Shown here piece by piece: positions 1 to 7,849 of a stretch of DNA of 12,735 bases (positions are counted from its first letter, which is position 1; each line of letters opens with the position of its first letter). Source of the stretch: Daldinia sp. FL1419 (taxonomy: Eukaryota; Ascomycota; Sordariomycetes; Xylariales; Hypoxylaceae); assembly GCA_025201765.1 (NCBI GenBank), contig MU623731.1, forward strand, positions 1 through 12,735, in the 5' to 3' direction. The notes beneath the pieces are model-generated. The model ran no database searches. It worked only from the letters and a program-made list of their open reading frames with translations, and had not been told where the DNA came from. The position numbers and the translations under genes were made by a program.

Positions 1-224
1 AATATTATATTATATTAATTCATAATTATTAAATTAAAAATAATTTAATTTCCTATTATTAAGATAAAATTCTTAAATAATTATAATATTTGATATCCTC
101 TTATTTTTAAAAATTTAAAATATAATATAATCTTCTTTTATATTTTAATATATTATAATAATTATATAATTTTATATATAATTTATATAATATTTTTATA
201 AAATCTATTACCTTTTTTAAAATA
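1..224. other. AT-rich flank without recognisable genes
   Basis: I see only A/T-dominated sequence with rare C and G, and no reading frame or repeat I can identify. It ends at the TA dinucleotide (223-224) that serves as the left target duplication of the transposon beginning at 225. It is probably older RIP-degraded repeat DNA into which that transposon inserted. Confidence 0.6.
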
Positions 225-268
225 ACATCCCCCACAAATTAACCAATTAAACTAATTAACCAATTAAT
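225..268 (+). repeat. Left terminal inverted repeat of the Fot1/pogo relic
   Basis: Forty-four bases align without gaps to the MITE TIR (3701-3744 and the complement of 4092-4135). About a dozen positions differ, and almost all are G-to-A or C-to-T. The two tandem 16-bp motifs of the TIR are still recognisable as ACAAATTAACCAATTA and ACTAATTAACCAATTA. The CCCCCAC block near the tip is well kept. Confidence 0.88.
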
Positions 269-427
269 TTTTAAAAACTTTTTAATTTAATTATAAATAA
301 TTTAATTATAATAATTTTAATTAATTAAAATTAATTAAAAATTTAATTAATTATTATTATTAAAAATTAGATTTATTATTTTATAAATTCTTACGTTATA
401 ATTAAAAATATTATAAATATTATAATG

Positions 428-1967
428 TTATTGATCTTGGTGTTGTTGTTTTGGGGGACCTTTTTTAATAGCCTTCTTAAGAGTTTTAGGATCTATACCG
501 TCTTTTTTAACCTATATAACCTCTCCTTCAATTTAAAAAAAAATCTTTTATGTTATAAATATTTATTTTTAATCTATTAATATTTAGAAAGTATATGATT
601 TGTTTTTTGTAAATTAATTATTTTTTTAATAGTATTATTTTATGTAATAATTTATATGTAGTTTTACTTAATTTGTTTATAATGGAAATTATATATATTA
701 ATGAGTTATAATAATAGTTAGTAATTTGGTTTTTAATGTAAATAGTTTGGTAAATAGCTTTATTAATATTTTAAAGTGTTTAGGATATTTAAAATAAATT
801 TAGTAAATTTTTAAAATTTATATTTAATAATAATATATAAGTTATTTTAATAATATTTAATGTTAAAATTATTTTATTAGTGTTTAATAATATTAATTTA
901 ATAGTTTTAAATTTTGATTTAATATTGTTTTTGATAAATGAGGTTTGAAATGCCTAGTAAAATGTTGGGGAAAATTCCTTTTTATTAATATGTGTAATAT
1001 TATGGTGTATTAAATTTTTAATTATTAAGCTGTACGAACATTTTAACAACGAAAAAACGGATATATTAAGAAGTTAAAATTTGTAAAATAAGTATGTAGG
1101 TATATATAGGGTTATAATATTATTATTTTAATAATAATTTTAGAATTTAATTAATATATGATTTTTGTGGTTATTAATAATTAAGAGGTATTTAATACCT
1201 ATAATATATGCTTTTATATATGTTTATTAAAATGTATAATCTATTTTAAAATAATTTTATTTATTATTTAGTTATTATTAGAAGGTTTAATTATTCAATT
1301 GTTAAAGAAAGTGTTATAATAATATTATAAAATTAAATATAATTTATTTATAATTATTATAAATAGAGGTATTATTTAACTTTATAAATTAATTATTATA
1401 AATGTTATAATTTATTCTTAATTATTAAATTTTATTTATTAAGGCCTAAATTTTTTTTTAATATTTGTTATTATTATTTTAATAATAATAATATTTATTA
1501 TAAAATCTATTTTATTAAAATTAAATCTATTTTTAATTATAATATTATATTTTGTAATAATATTTTTTATAAATTAAATTTATATATAAAAAACTTTAAA
1601 TTACTTACATAAGATCTTGTAATAATTTATATAATAATGTTAATATATTTATAAAATTGGTTAACATTATATAAAATTTAAGGTTCAATTAATTTTAATA
1701 TATATTTTATTATATTTAAAAAAATAATATATTAATTATTTCTTTAATATAAAACAATTAAAAAAGAAATACTTAAATATCTAACTTAATAATATATTAA
1801 ATTATTAATTATTCCTTTATTTTAATTAATAAATAATAAATTTCCATTATATTTACATATTATTTTACATTATGGAACTTATTGTATAACATTGAAAACA
1901 AGATTCCATACACATTAGAAACCTTCCTAAAACTTAATCTTTCATAATTACAATAAATGCTTAACAT
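428..1967 (-). pseudogene. Fot1/pogo-family transposase, destroyed by RIP
   Basis: About 513 codons separate the ATG at 1967 from a TAA at 428-430, close to the roughly 540 residues of Fot1 transposase. The N-terminal helix-turn-helix reads ERLSFRKVSNVYGI (1943-1902), as in psq/CENP-B-type DNA-binding domains. It is followed by a CENP-B-type region containing KLDI and IKE. The first catalytic block is visible as FNFNKIDF (about 1525-1502), corresponding to the family's NFDETGF, with the catalytic Asp now Asn. Further on are YIPTYLFYKF then stop then LLNISVF (1106-1053; family pattern PPHSSHLLQPLDVSVF), THINKKEFSPTF, AFQ, NNIKSKF and INKLSK. A basic, Gln-rich tail ends in QQHQDQ. Internal stops mostly sit at expected Gln or Trp codons. 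The N- and C-terminal blocks share one frame, but the first Asp block and the tail are in another, so there are at least two or three indels. It would have cut and pasted elements with these TIRs; it is non-functional now. Confidence 0.85.
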
Positions 1968-2057
1968 TAGGTTTATTTTAAACTCTTTTATAAAATAAAA
2001 TATTTTAAATTAATTAAATAATTAATATTTAAAAAATAAGGTAATATTTTAAGATAT

Positions 2058-2101
2058 TTTAATTAATTAACTAATTTAATCAGTCGATTTGTGGGGTATA
2101 T
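2058..2101 (-). repeat. Right terminal inverted repeat of the Fot1/pogo relic
   Basis: The outer half is well preserved (CAGTCGATTTGTGGGGTA at 2081-2098). It aligns to the MITE right end (4092-4135) with mostly transition differences. The inner half is reduced to A/T. The element ends at 2101, followed by the TA target duplication at 2102-2103. Confidence 0.87.
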
Positions 2102-2103
2102 TA

Positions 2104-3340
2104 ATCCTTATTAAAAGTTATTATTATAATAAGGTTATTCTAATAGAAAAATTCTAAATTAAAAGAATATTATTATTAAATTTTATTTTTAAATAAATCT
2201 TTGTATAAGGTTTATCTTTTATCTTTATTTTTAATTTGAGAATATTATTTATTATAGTGGTTGTTTTGGAAAAACCTGAAATATTTTCATTTTAAGAGCT
2301 TTATATTCTCTTTTTATTGAAAATATAGTTTTTTATCTTTTTAAAATTATTTATATAAAATTATTATATATGGTGTTATATATATTAAAAATATAGTTAA
2401 TATTATTCTTCTCTTTAAATTATTTTAATTTATATATATGTTTCTTTTATTATATTTTTTTAATTACCTTTAAATATTTAAAATTTTATATTTTATATGT
2501 ATTATTGTAGTTCTAATACTTCTTTAATATTCTATATATTAATTTATCTTTTTTGTAAATAAGATTTATATATTTACCGTATTTAAAGTATTTTTTATAA
2601 CTTTTTATAATATATTTAAAGGAATAATATTTAAAATATTATATTATTTTTATATTTTTTATAAATTGATATAAATATTTTTTAAATTAATTGTTCTTAG
2701 GTTTTTAATTATTATCATAAAGACCTTATTTATTCCAATTATTTTTTAATTAAATATTTTTTTGATTTAATTTTGGTTCTTTTTATATTATTTAGTTTTA
2801 AATTAGAATAGTATTATAATGTTATTGTTATAGAATTAATGTACTATTATAATTTTATTTTTATTAATTATGTTATTAATGGTTTATATAATTTTTTTAA
2901 GGTTTTCTTTTAATATTTTTTATGATTTTTCTATTATTTTAATTATAATTTTATATTAGAAATAGGTTGTTATTATAATAATAAAAATTTATGGTTTAAA
3001 AATTCTTTTAATAATTATAATTTAAAATTATTTTTGTAATTTTTTAATATTATTTATTAATTTTAATTCTTTATTTATTATTAATTTTAATTAATTCCTT
3101 TATTTTATTTAATTTAAGAATATTGTTTTATTATTGTTTTTATTTTGTAATTAATATGATATTAATATATATTTTTTATATATTTATTATCTTTTCAATT
3201 TCTATTTTTACTTTTTTTATTAAATTATTAATTTTAAATTCAAACATTTTTATTAATTTATTAATTAACATTATAATAATATTTATTTCATTATATTTAA
3301 TTTTTATATTTATTTTATTTTTCTTTTTTTTATAATAATA
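2104..3340. other. Unassigned T-rich, RIP-like DNA
   Basis: About 1.2 kb with no reading frame I can assign. The plus strand is T-rich. A 70-codon open frame at 3123-3335 encodes almost only Phe, Ile, Leu, Tyr and Asn, as expected from T-rich DNA, and is not a gene. A slightly less degraded patch at about 2255-2330 (GGTTGTTTTGGAAAAACC) hints at an older repeat, but I could not identify it. Confidence 0.5.
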
Positions 3341-3450
3341 ATGTTTAAGGCAGGCTTATTTAGGCTGCGGACTTATCCATCCATCATCCGTACATCACCC
3401 CTTTTATCTCTTCCCAATAGTACTACCATTATGCATATGATATAATACCT
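3341..3450. other. Less-mutated island, possible repeat end
   Basis: The sequence from about 3347 to 3435 has clearly higher G+C than its surroundings, including GGCTGCGGAC at 3362 and a C-rich stretch of ATCC/ATCA units at 3374-3401. No frame on either strand gives a recognisable protein, and no tRNA- or 5S-like structure is evident. It could be a fragment of an LTR or another repeat that met RIP less often, or single-copy DNA. I do not know its function. Confidence 0.35.
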
Positions 3451-3700
3451 TTCTAATATTTATTACAATATTAGATTTCTAATGAATCAAATTATATGGC
3501 TTTTTATGAAGGTTTTGTAAAAAGATAATCAAAAACTGAGAAGTCCTCTATCTAATTTATGAATTTTTATTATTTAAAATAATATAATTTTATTAATAAT
3601 ATAAAAGATTAATTTATTTTTCATATATATTATATTAATATATGTATTAAATATAAAATTAATATTATTTTTTATAATAAATTTAAATTATTCTAATATA

Positions 3701-3744
3701 ACGTGCCGCACAAGTCAACCGATCAAACAAGTCAACCGATCAGC
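3701..3744 (+). repeat. Left TIR of the MITE, containing two 16-bp direct repeats
   Basis: ACAAGTCAACCGATCA occurs at 3710-3725 and again at 3727-3742, a 17-bp period. The outer nine bases, ACGTGCCGC, form the tip. Repeated motifs inside the TIR are plausible binding sites for the helix-turn-helix domain of a pogo-type transposase; this role is inferred. Confidence 0.9.
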
Positions 3745-3872
3745 CGAAATATAACCGAAAATCAAAGAAATTTAAAAATCATAACTTTACGAATTCTTAA
3801 TCTTATTTTTTCAAATTTTGATATATTTTATATTATATAAGTCTGATATCATAAAAAAATTGAAAAAATTCT

Positions 3873-3888
3873 CCCGGGGGTATAAAAG
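3873..3888 (+). promoter_or_regulatory. TATA-box-like sequence inside the MITE
   Basis: CCCGGGGGTATAAAAG has a perfect TATAAAAG (3881-3888) behind a G/C block that stands out in this window. It resembles a eukaryotic core promoter pointing right. There is no gene downstream within the element, so activity is conjecture. Confidence 0.3.
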
Positions 3889-4091
3889 AAGTTAGTTAAA
3901 ATATCGATTGTTTTAGACACACTTTTCCGTTTTTTATTTTTAATAAATTGAAAAAAATCGCACAAAATTTAGAAAAATTACTATAATTATTACTTTTAAA
4001 AGAGGTATTCAAATCTTCAAACCGAATTTTGATACGATTTTTATTGAGTAGAACGCACGTTTACGCACAGACGTATTTTGTATGTATTTTC

Positions 4092-4135
4092 GCTGATCGG
4101 TTGACTTGTTTGATCGGTTGACTTGTGGGGTACGT
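4092..4135 (-). repeat. Right TIR of the MITE, containing two 16-bp direct repeats
   Basis: This is the reverse complement of the left TIR except at two tip positions. The complementary motif TGATCGGTTGACTTGT is at 4094-4109 and 4111-4126. Confidence 0.9.
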
Positions 4136-4370
4136 TATTATCATATATTTAATATTAATAATAATATTTATTAATTTATTTAATCAATATTTAATTTAAT
4201 TTATTATATTTAACTTTCATACAAAAGTAACAAAACTGATTTATAATTGGATAATTAAAATATTTATATATCTATTGTAACTCTTCTTTAATTAAATAAT
4301 AATAGATTATGATTTATCTTTTATTATTAAATAGAAATTATAGGTATTTTCATTTTTAAATAGTAGAATA

Positions 4371-4394
4371 ATATTTATTCTTATGAATAAATAT
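4371..4394. repeat. Perfect 10-bp hairpin with 4-nt loop
   Basis: ATATTTATTC (4371-4380) and GAATAAATAT (4385-4394) are exact reverse complements around the loop TTAT. In DNA this AT-rich it may be chance. No gene is adjacent, so there is no reason to call it a terminator. Confidence 0.4.
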
Positions 4395-4642
4395 ACTTTT
4401 AATATTATTTAAAAAGATTCTTAAATAATTTATCCAGGATAAAGTCTGGTGTATTATTTTGAAACTCTTTTAATAAATTAATATGTGAAATTGATAAAGA
4501 ATTGATAAGAAATTAATAATAATTAATAAAAGCTAATAAAAGTTAATAAATTAATTAATAAATTAAAAAAGGGTAAAAAGGATTATTAAAAATTTAAAAT
4601 TTAAAGAAACATTTATGATTGGGTGTATTTTTATTGGCGTTA

Positions 4643-5130
4643 ATTAGATAGGAAATAATTTATTTATATTAAATTTAAATTTTAATAATTTTTATAAGAT
4701 ATGCCTTAATTTTATACTTTTATTGTATGAAATTCTATAATTTTAAAAATTAATAATTTTATATTTGAGAATTTAAATTGATTAGATAGGAACAGGATTT
4801 TTGGAGGTTTATATATATTAAATAGGAATTTTAATTAAATAGAAACTTTAATAATCCTTGTAGGATATACCTTAATTTTATATTTTTATTGTATAAATCC
4901 TTATGGAAAGATTAATTATTTTATGTGTGAGAATTTAAATTAATTAAATAAGTAAATAATTTTTAAGGGTTTATATATTAAATATAAAGTTTAATTAAAT
5001 AGAAGTTTTAATTTAATGAAAATTTTAATTGAATAAGAATTTTTGTAGGATATATTTTGTATTTTTATTATATAAATTTTCATTAAAAATTAATAATTTT
5101 ATATTTAAAAATTTGAATTAATCAAATAAT
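4643..5130 (+). repeat. Diverged tandem repeat, three units of about 140-180 bp plus the start of a fourth
   Basis: ATTAGATAGG recurs at 4643 and 4781, then in altered form at 4943 (ATTAAATAAG) and 5121 (ATCAAATAAT), giving periods of 138, 162 and 178 bp. Within each unit the order of landmarks is kept: a TTAATTAAATAGAAA-like block, then TAGGATATACCTTAATTTTA (4697, 4861, 5046 in variants), then TTTTTATTGTATAAAT, then TTAATAATTTTATATTTGAGAATTTAAATT-like sequence. The plus strand is C-poor. Unit length varies by internal indels. It is probably an old minisatellite or subterminal array of a repeat. Confidence 0.7.
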
Positions 5131-5260
5131 GAGAGACACTGCAAGTTTGATTAACTATTTAACTATTGTTTAGCCATTCTGATATACTGTAGCGCTCTTT
5201 TGATGATTCGCATTAAAGGAGCATCTCTAACATATTCTAGAATGCTTTAGAACATATATC
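5131..5260 (-). other. Less-mutated island with a short open minus-strand frame
   Basis: The segment has near-normal base composition (GCGCTC, GATTCGCATTAAAGGAGC). On the minus strand one frame is open from 5246 to a TAG at 5163-5165 and reads SILEYVRDAPLMRIIKRA then LQYIRMAKQ, which looks like ordinary helical protein. It then continues, through stops that could be altered Gln codons, to about 5130. I do not recognise it. It lies just beyond the 3' side of the minus-strand LINE, so it could be a C-terminal part of that element or an unrelated relic. The frame is under 30 codons, so the coding call is weak. Confidence 0.3.
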
Positions 5261-5289
5261 AATCTTCTTACAAATAAGAAAATAATTTT

Positions 5290-7500
5290 TGAAGATTTAT
5301 TTATATTAAATAAAATTATTCTTACGTTTTTATTTAAATCATTTTTTTTATAGATTTAATTAATATCAAAATCACCCCTATTAATCTTCATTAATTTTTT
5401 AAAACTTTTCTAAAAGAATTTTTATAAAAAGTAATTTATTATATTCAAATTAGAAATACAAATATAAAAAATTAAAGAATACTCGATTTATCTAATAATA
5501 ACAAGCTGGGATAATAGAAACAAAACAAAATCTATCAATCCCTTTACCTTATAATCCTTCTAACATTTTATATTAACCTATTTTACTGATTTTCCATTTA
5601 AAAGATTATTTAAAGTTTTTTAAATTTTATAACTACGTAAAAAAATTAATTTTATCTAATTTCCCTTTTTTTAAAAAAAATAATTATATTCTTTCTTCCC
5701 TTAATTATTATTATTATTTTTGAAACTACTACTAAAATTAATAATAAATTTAAATAATAAAAGAATAAATAAGTAAAATAATAAAGATTATTCAACCTAT
5801 TTATATTTAATAAATTTTTAAAATCAATCATTATTAATTTATCATAATTAAGTTCAAAAAAAATAATTAATTTAATTAAAATATATTATTTTACCTTTTT
5901 AAATAAATTAAATTAAATTTATATCATGACTATCTTATACGAATTCATCATAAATAAATTTTTATTTTAAACTTAAAAATAACTGTTAATATAAATAAAA
6001 AAGAATAATTAAAGATAATATTATTTAAATAAGAAATTAAATTAAAAAAAGTCCAATTTACACTTCTTCAAATTCTTCATTAAATTTCACTTTTAAATAA
6101 AATCTTACTAATCCAATTCATTACCTATATTAAATATCCTTTTTAATATAACATATACACAAACCTTTATAATATAATATTATTAAAAACACCCAAAATA
6201 TCCAATTATAAAAATAATACTATAACACCAATACACTATATAACATATATAACCTCTATTACCATTTTAATGATTATTTTTGTAAATCTAATTAATCTAT
6301 TTCTCATTTAATTTTTCAAAAATAATTAATATTATTCCACCATTTTTACAATATAATCTACCATTATTTTTTTAATTATTTTATTTATAATCTTTAAAAA
6401 GGATATTAACCTATAAATACCTAAAAAATTCTTTTTTTTTTAAATTTTTTAAATTTCAATAATACTATTATTATAATTTTACAAAACATTTTCAAATAAT
6501 ATTTAAATATAAAACTTTACATTATAATTATAATAAATATTTTAAATAATTATTTTTTATATACCTTAAAAAACCCTATTAATAATAAATTTTTATTAAT
6601 AATTTTCCACAATTTAATTATTTTTAAAATTATTTTTATCTTTTTTAATTTTACTTTTTTAAATATATTAAATTCATTATCTTAAAATTTTTCTGGTTAT
6701 ATAATAAGGTTAGGAATATTAAATAAATTAATTATAAAATTTAAGAAAAATCTTTTCCTTAATATTATATTTTTTTTCCTTTTTATTTATAATTTATAAT
6801 TCTTTATTAAATTAATAATATAATATTCAAAATTTTTTTTCTTTAATAGGTTATTAATTATACAATTTAATTTATTTTTTTATCTTTTATAGGATTTTAT
6901 TATTTTTAAAAGTTTTTATTAAGGTTAATTTCCAATTATTTTTTTTAATTTTATTTATAATTTTTTTTAATATTACTTATACCTTACCAAAAATTTCCTA
7001 ATATCTTTATATTCTTTAATTTATCCATTATTTATATATTCTTTTTATTTTTTTATAAAATATTTTAATTTTATTATTCTATTATAACACTAATTACGTT
7101 ATAAGTTAGGTACAACGCAAAATTACTACTAAAATAACCTTTTTTAATTTTTTAATAAAGTATTTCATATATTTATTAATTTTTTTAAAATTACTTATTT
7201 TTTCTAATATATTTATATTTTATACTTCTACTTTTACAAATTCTTTATTTAAATACTTCCATACCCAACCTTCTAACTTAAGTTAATTTTAAATTAAATT
7301 CAGATACAATATAATAATATTAAGGTATTAAATAATATAATTAAATCTTTATTAATTAAAAAACTTTAATTTTAAATATTTAAATCTTTTATTTATTTAA
7401 ATTAAATTTAATAATAAATTTTTATAACCTTATATTTACTTAATTATTGTTTTTATTTTTGTAATAAATTTATGATTTTATTAAATTATTAATTTAAGGA
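5290..7500 (-). mobile_element. RIP-degraded LINE (non-LTR retrotransposon, probably Tad1-like)
   Basis: A minus-strand block defined by a reverse-transcriptase relic (see the pseudogene entry) and by uniform base use: from 6061 to 6660 the plus strand has about 76 C and only 4 G. No LTRs were found, and the motifs are of the non-LTR type. Both ends are estimates. The left limit is placed where composition changes before the island at 5131-5260. The right limit lies before the T tract at 7522. Assignment to the Tad1 clade rests on the fungal context and the motif style, not on an alignment. Confidence 0.7.
6085..7279 (-). pseudogene. Reverse transcriptase of a non-LTR retrotransposon, destroyed by RIP
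   Basis: One minus-strand frame keeps register from 7279 to 6085. YRLISFL (6415-6395) matches the LINE block YRPISLL and is followed by KIINKIIKKIMVDYI. Next comes a region matching the NQMG..R..RST stretch. LDILGVFNN (6205-6179) matches the motif LDISGAFDN, which carries the first catalytic Asp (still Asp). The following VMNWISKILF (6124-6095) fits the VxWIxSFL block. The 69-residue gap between YRPISLL and LDISGAFDN is right for the family. Upstream, 7279-7085 holds long open stretches (GWVWKYLNKEFVKVEV) of unassigned sequence. Stops sit where Gln, His-proximal or Trp codons are expected, and Pro-to-Leu, Ser-to-Leu, Ala-to-Val and His-to-Tyr changes all fit C-to-T on the coding strand. I could not find a convincing GxPQG or (F/Y)xDD motif below 6085, so a frame break or loss there is likely. 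The endonuclease was not recognised. Confidence 0.8.
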
Positions 7501-7521
7501 TTTCAGAAATATATTAGGATA

Positions 7522-7536
7522 TTTTTTTTTTTTTTT
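7522..7536 (+). repeat. T15 tract
   Basis: Fifteen consecutive T lie at the upstream (5') side of the minus-strand LINE. Read on the minus strand this is a poly(A), which could be the tail of another minus-strand retroelement to its right. Homopolymers are common in such DNA, so no role is assigned. Confidence 0.5.
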
Positions 7537-7567
7537 ATAAAGGATAATATATATTGAACCGGTGCAG

Positions 7568-7849
7568 TGTGAATACGTGGTTAACACAATAGGGATATGT
7601 AATAGGAGTACGTAGTAGGAGTATGTAATAGGAGTTATTTTGGAGGATCCCCTAATAAACCTTTATAAAATTCATATACATTTATTTAGATATATATAAG
7701 CCTCAATAATTATTTTCCTGCTTAATTAATATAAATTATAGATAGTTCTTTAGAGATTGTTTCTATATAATTTTATATAAATAATATATATTTTGCACCT
7801 CCCTCCAGAGCTGATTCCCCTGTAAACCCTAGTTTGCAGTTAATAAACA
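7568..7849 (+). repeat. Candidate LTR of a retrotransposon
   Basis: A 282-bp segment begins TGTGAATACG and ends TTAATAAACA, giving the TG...CA termini of LTRs. It contains tandem 13-bp repeats near the start (U3-like), a TATA box (TATATATAAGC, 7691-7701) and an A/T-rich middle. One base after the end, TGGTGGAACAGATATGG (7851-7867) begins with the TGG expected of a tRNA primer-binding site. Composition is closer to normal than the surroundings. No second copy is in the window, so this could be a 5' LTR whose partner lies beyond the right edge. Against it: the stretch 7795-7890 is also an open frame (31 codons, with SRADSP and GGTDMEWG), so its end could instead be coding. Confidence 0.45.
7596..7634 (+). 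repeat. Three tandem copies of a 13-bp repeat
   Basis: TATGTAATAGGAG (7596-7608), TACGTAGTAGGAG (7609-7621) and TATGTAATAGGAG (7622-7634) follow each other without spacers. Copies one and three are identical. The middle one differs by a T/C and an A/G transition. Short repeats in this position are typical of enhancer-like arrays in the U3 of LTRs. Confidence 0.9.

Larger units (their letters stand above)
225..2101 (-). mobile_element. Degraded Fot1/pogo-type (Tc1-mariner superfamily) DNA transposon, complete end to end
   Basis: The element is 1877 bp, close to the roughly 1.9 kb of fungal Fot1 elements. It is bounded by 44-bp terminal inverted repeats (225-268 and 2058-2101) and flanked by TA on both sides (223-224, 2102-2103), the target duplication of Tc1-mariner elements. 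The ends begin ACAT/ATAT where the intact relative at 3701-4135 has ACGT, the usual terminal bases of Fot1 elements. Differences from that relative's TIR are nearly all C-to-T or G-to-A, the RIP signature. A transposase relic fills the interior on the minus strand, with about 130 bp between the right end and its ATG. Both ends are present, so this is a full-length copy killed by point mutation and a few indels, not by truncation. Confidence 0.9.
3701..4135. mobile_element. Well-preserved 435-bp Fot1/pogo-type MITE (non-autonomous element)
   Basis: The element has 44-bp terminal inverted repeats (3701-3744 and 4092-4135) that differ at two positions near the tips (GTGCCGCAC against GTACCCCAC). 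It has TA target duplications and no coding frame. Its TIRs are the unmutated form of those on the dead transposon at 225-2101, so the same transposase family could have moved it. The interior (3745-4091) keeps many CpG and CpA sites, unlike everything around it, so it has largely escaped RIP. I could not match the interior to the dead transposon, so it is not an obvious internal-deletion derivative, although RIP may hide similarity. A core-promoter-like sequence lies near its centre. Confidence 0.9.
3699..4137. repeat. TA target-site duplication bracketing the MITE
   Basis: TA at 3699-3700 and TA at 4136-4137 immediately flank the ACGT termini. This is the duplication made by Tc1-mariner/pogo transposases, and it fixes the element boundaries at 3701 and 4135. 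Confidence 0.8.

Noticed and set aside
3123..3335. A 70-codon open frame starting with ATG on the plus strand
   Set aside because: Its product is almost only Phe, Ile, Leu, Tyr and Asn, which is what T-rich DNA encodes by default. There is no domain, no composition change at its edges and no plausible promoter. Hydrophobicity here reflects base composition and not a membrane protein.
5130..5145. GAGAGACACTGCAAG as a hAT transposon end
   Set aside because: No matching inverted end or 8-bp duplication was found in the window.
5905..5955. Minus-strand FIYDEFV as the FxDD catalytic motif of the LINE reverse transcriptase
   Set aside because: It lies in a different frame from the secure motifs, and the first Asp would need a transversion to become Tyr. 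It is at the right distance but not good enough to claim.
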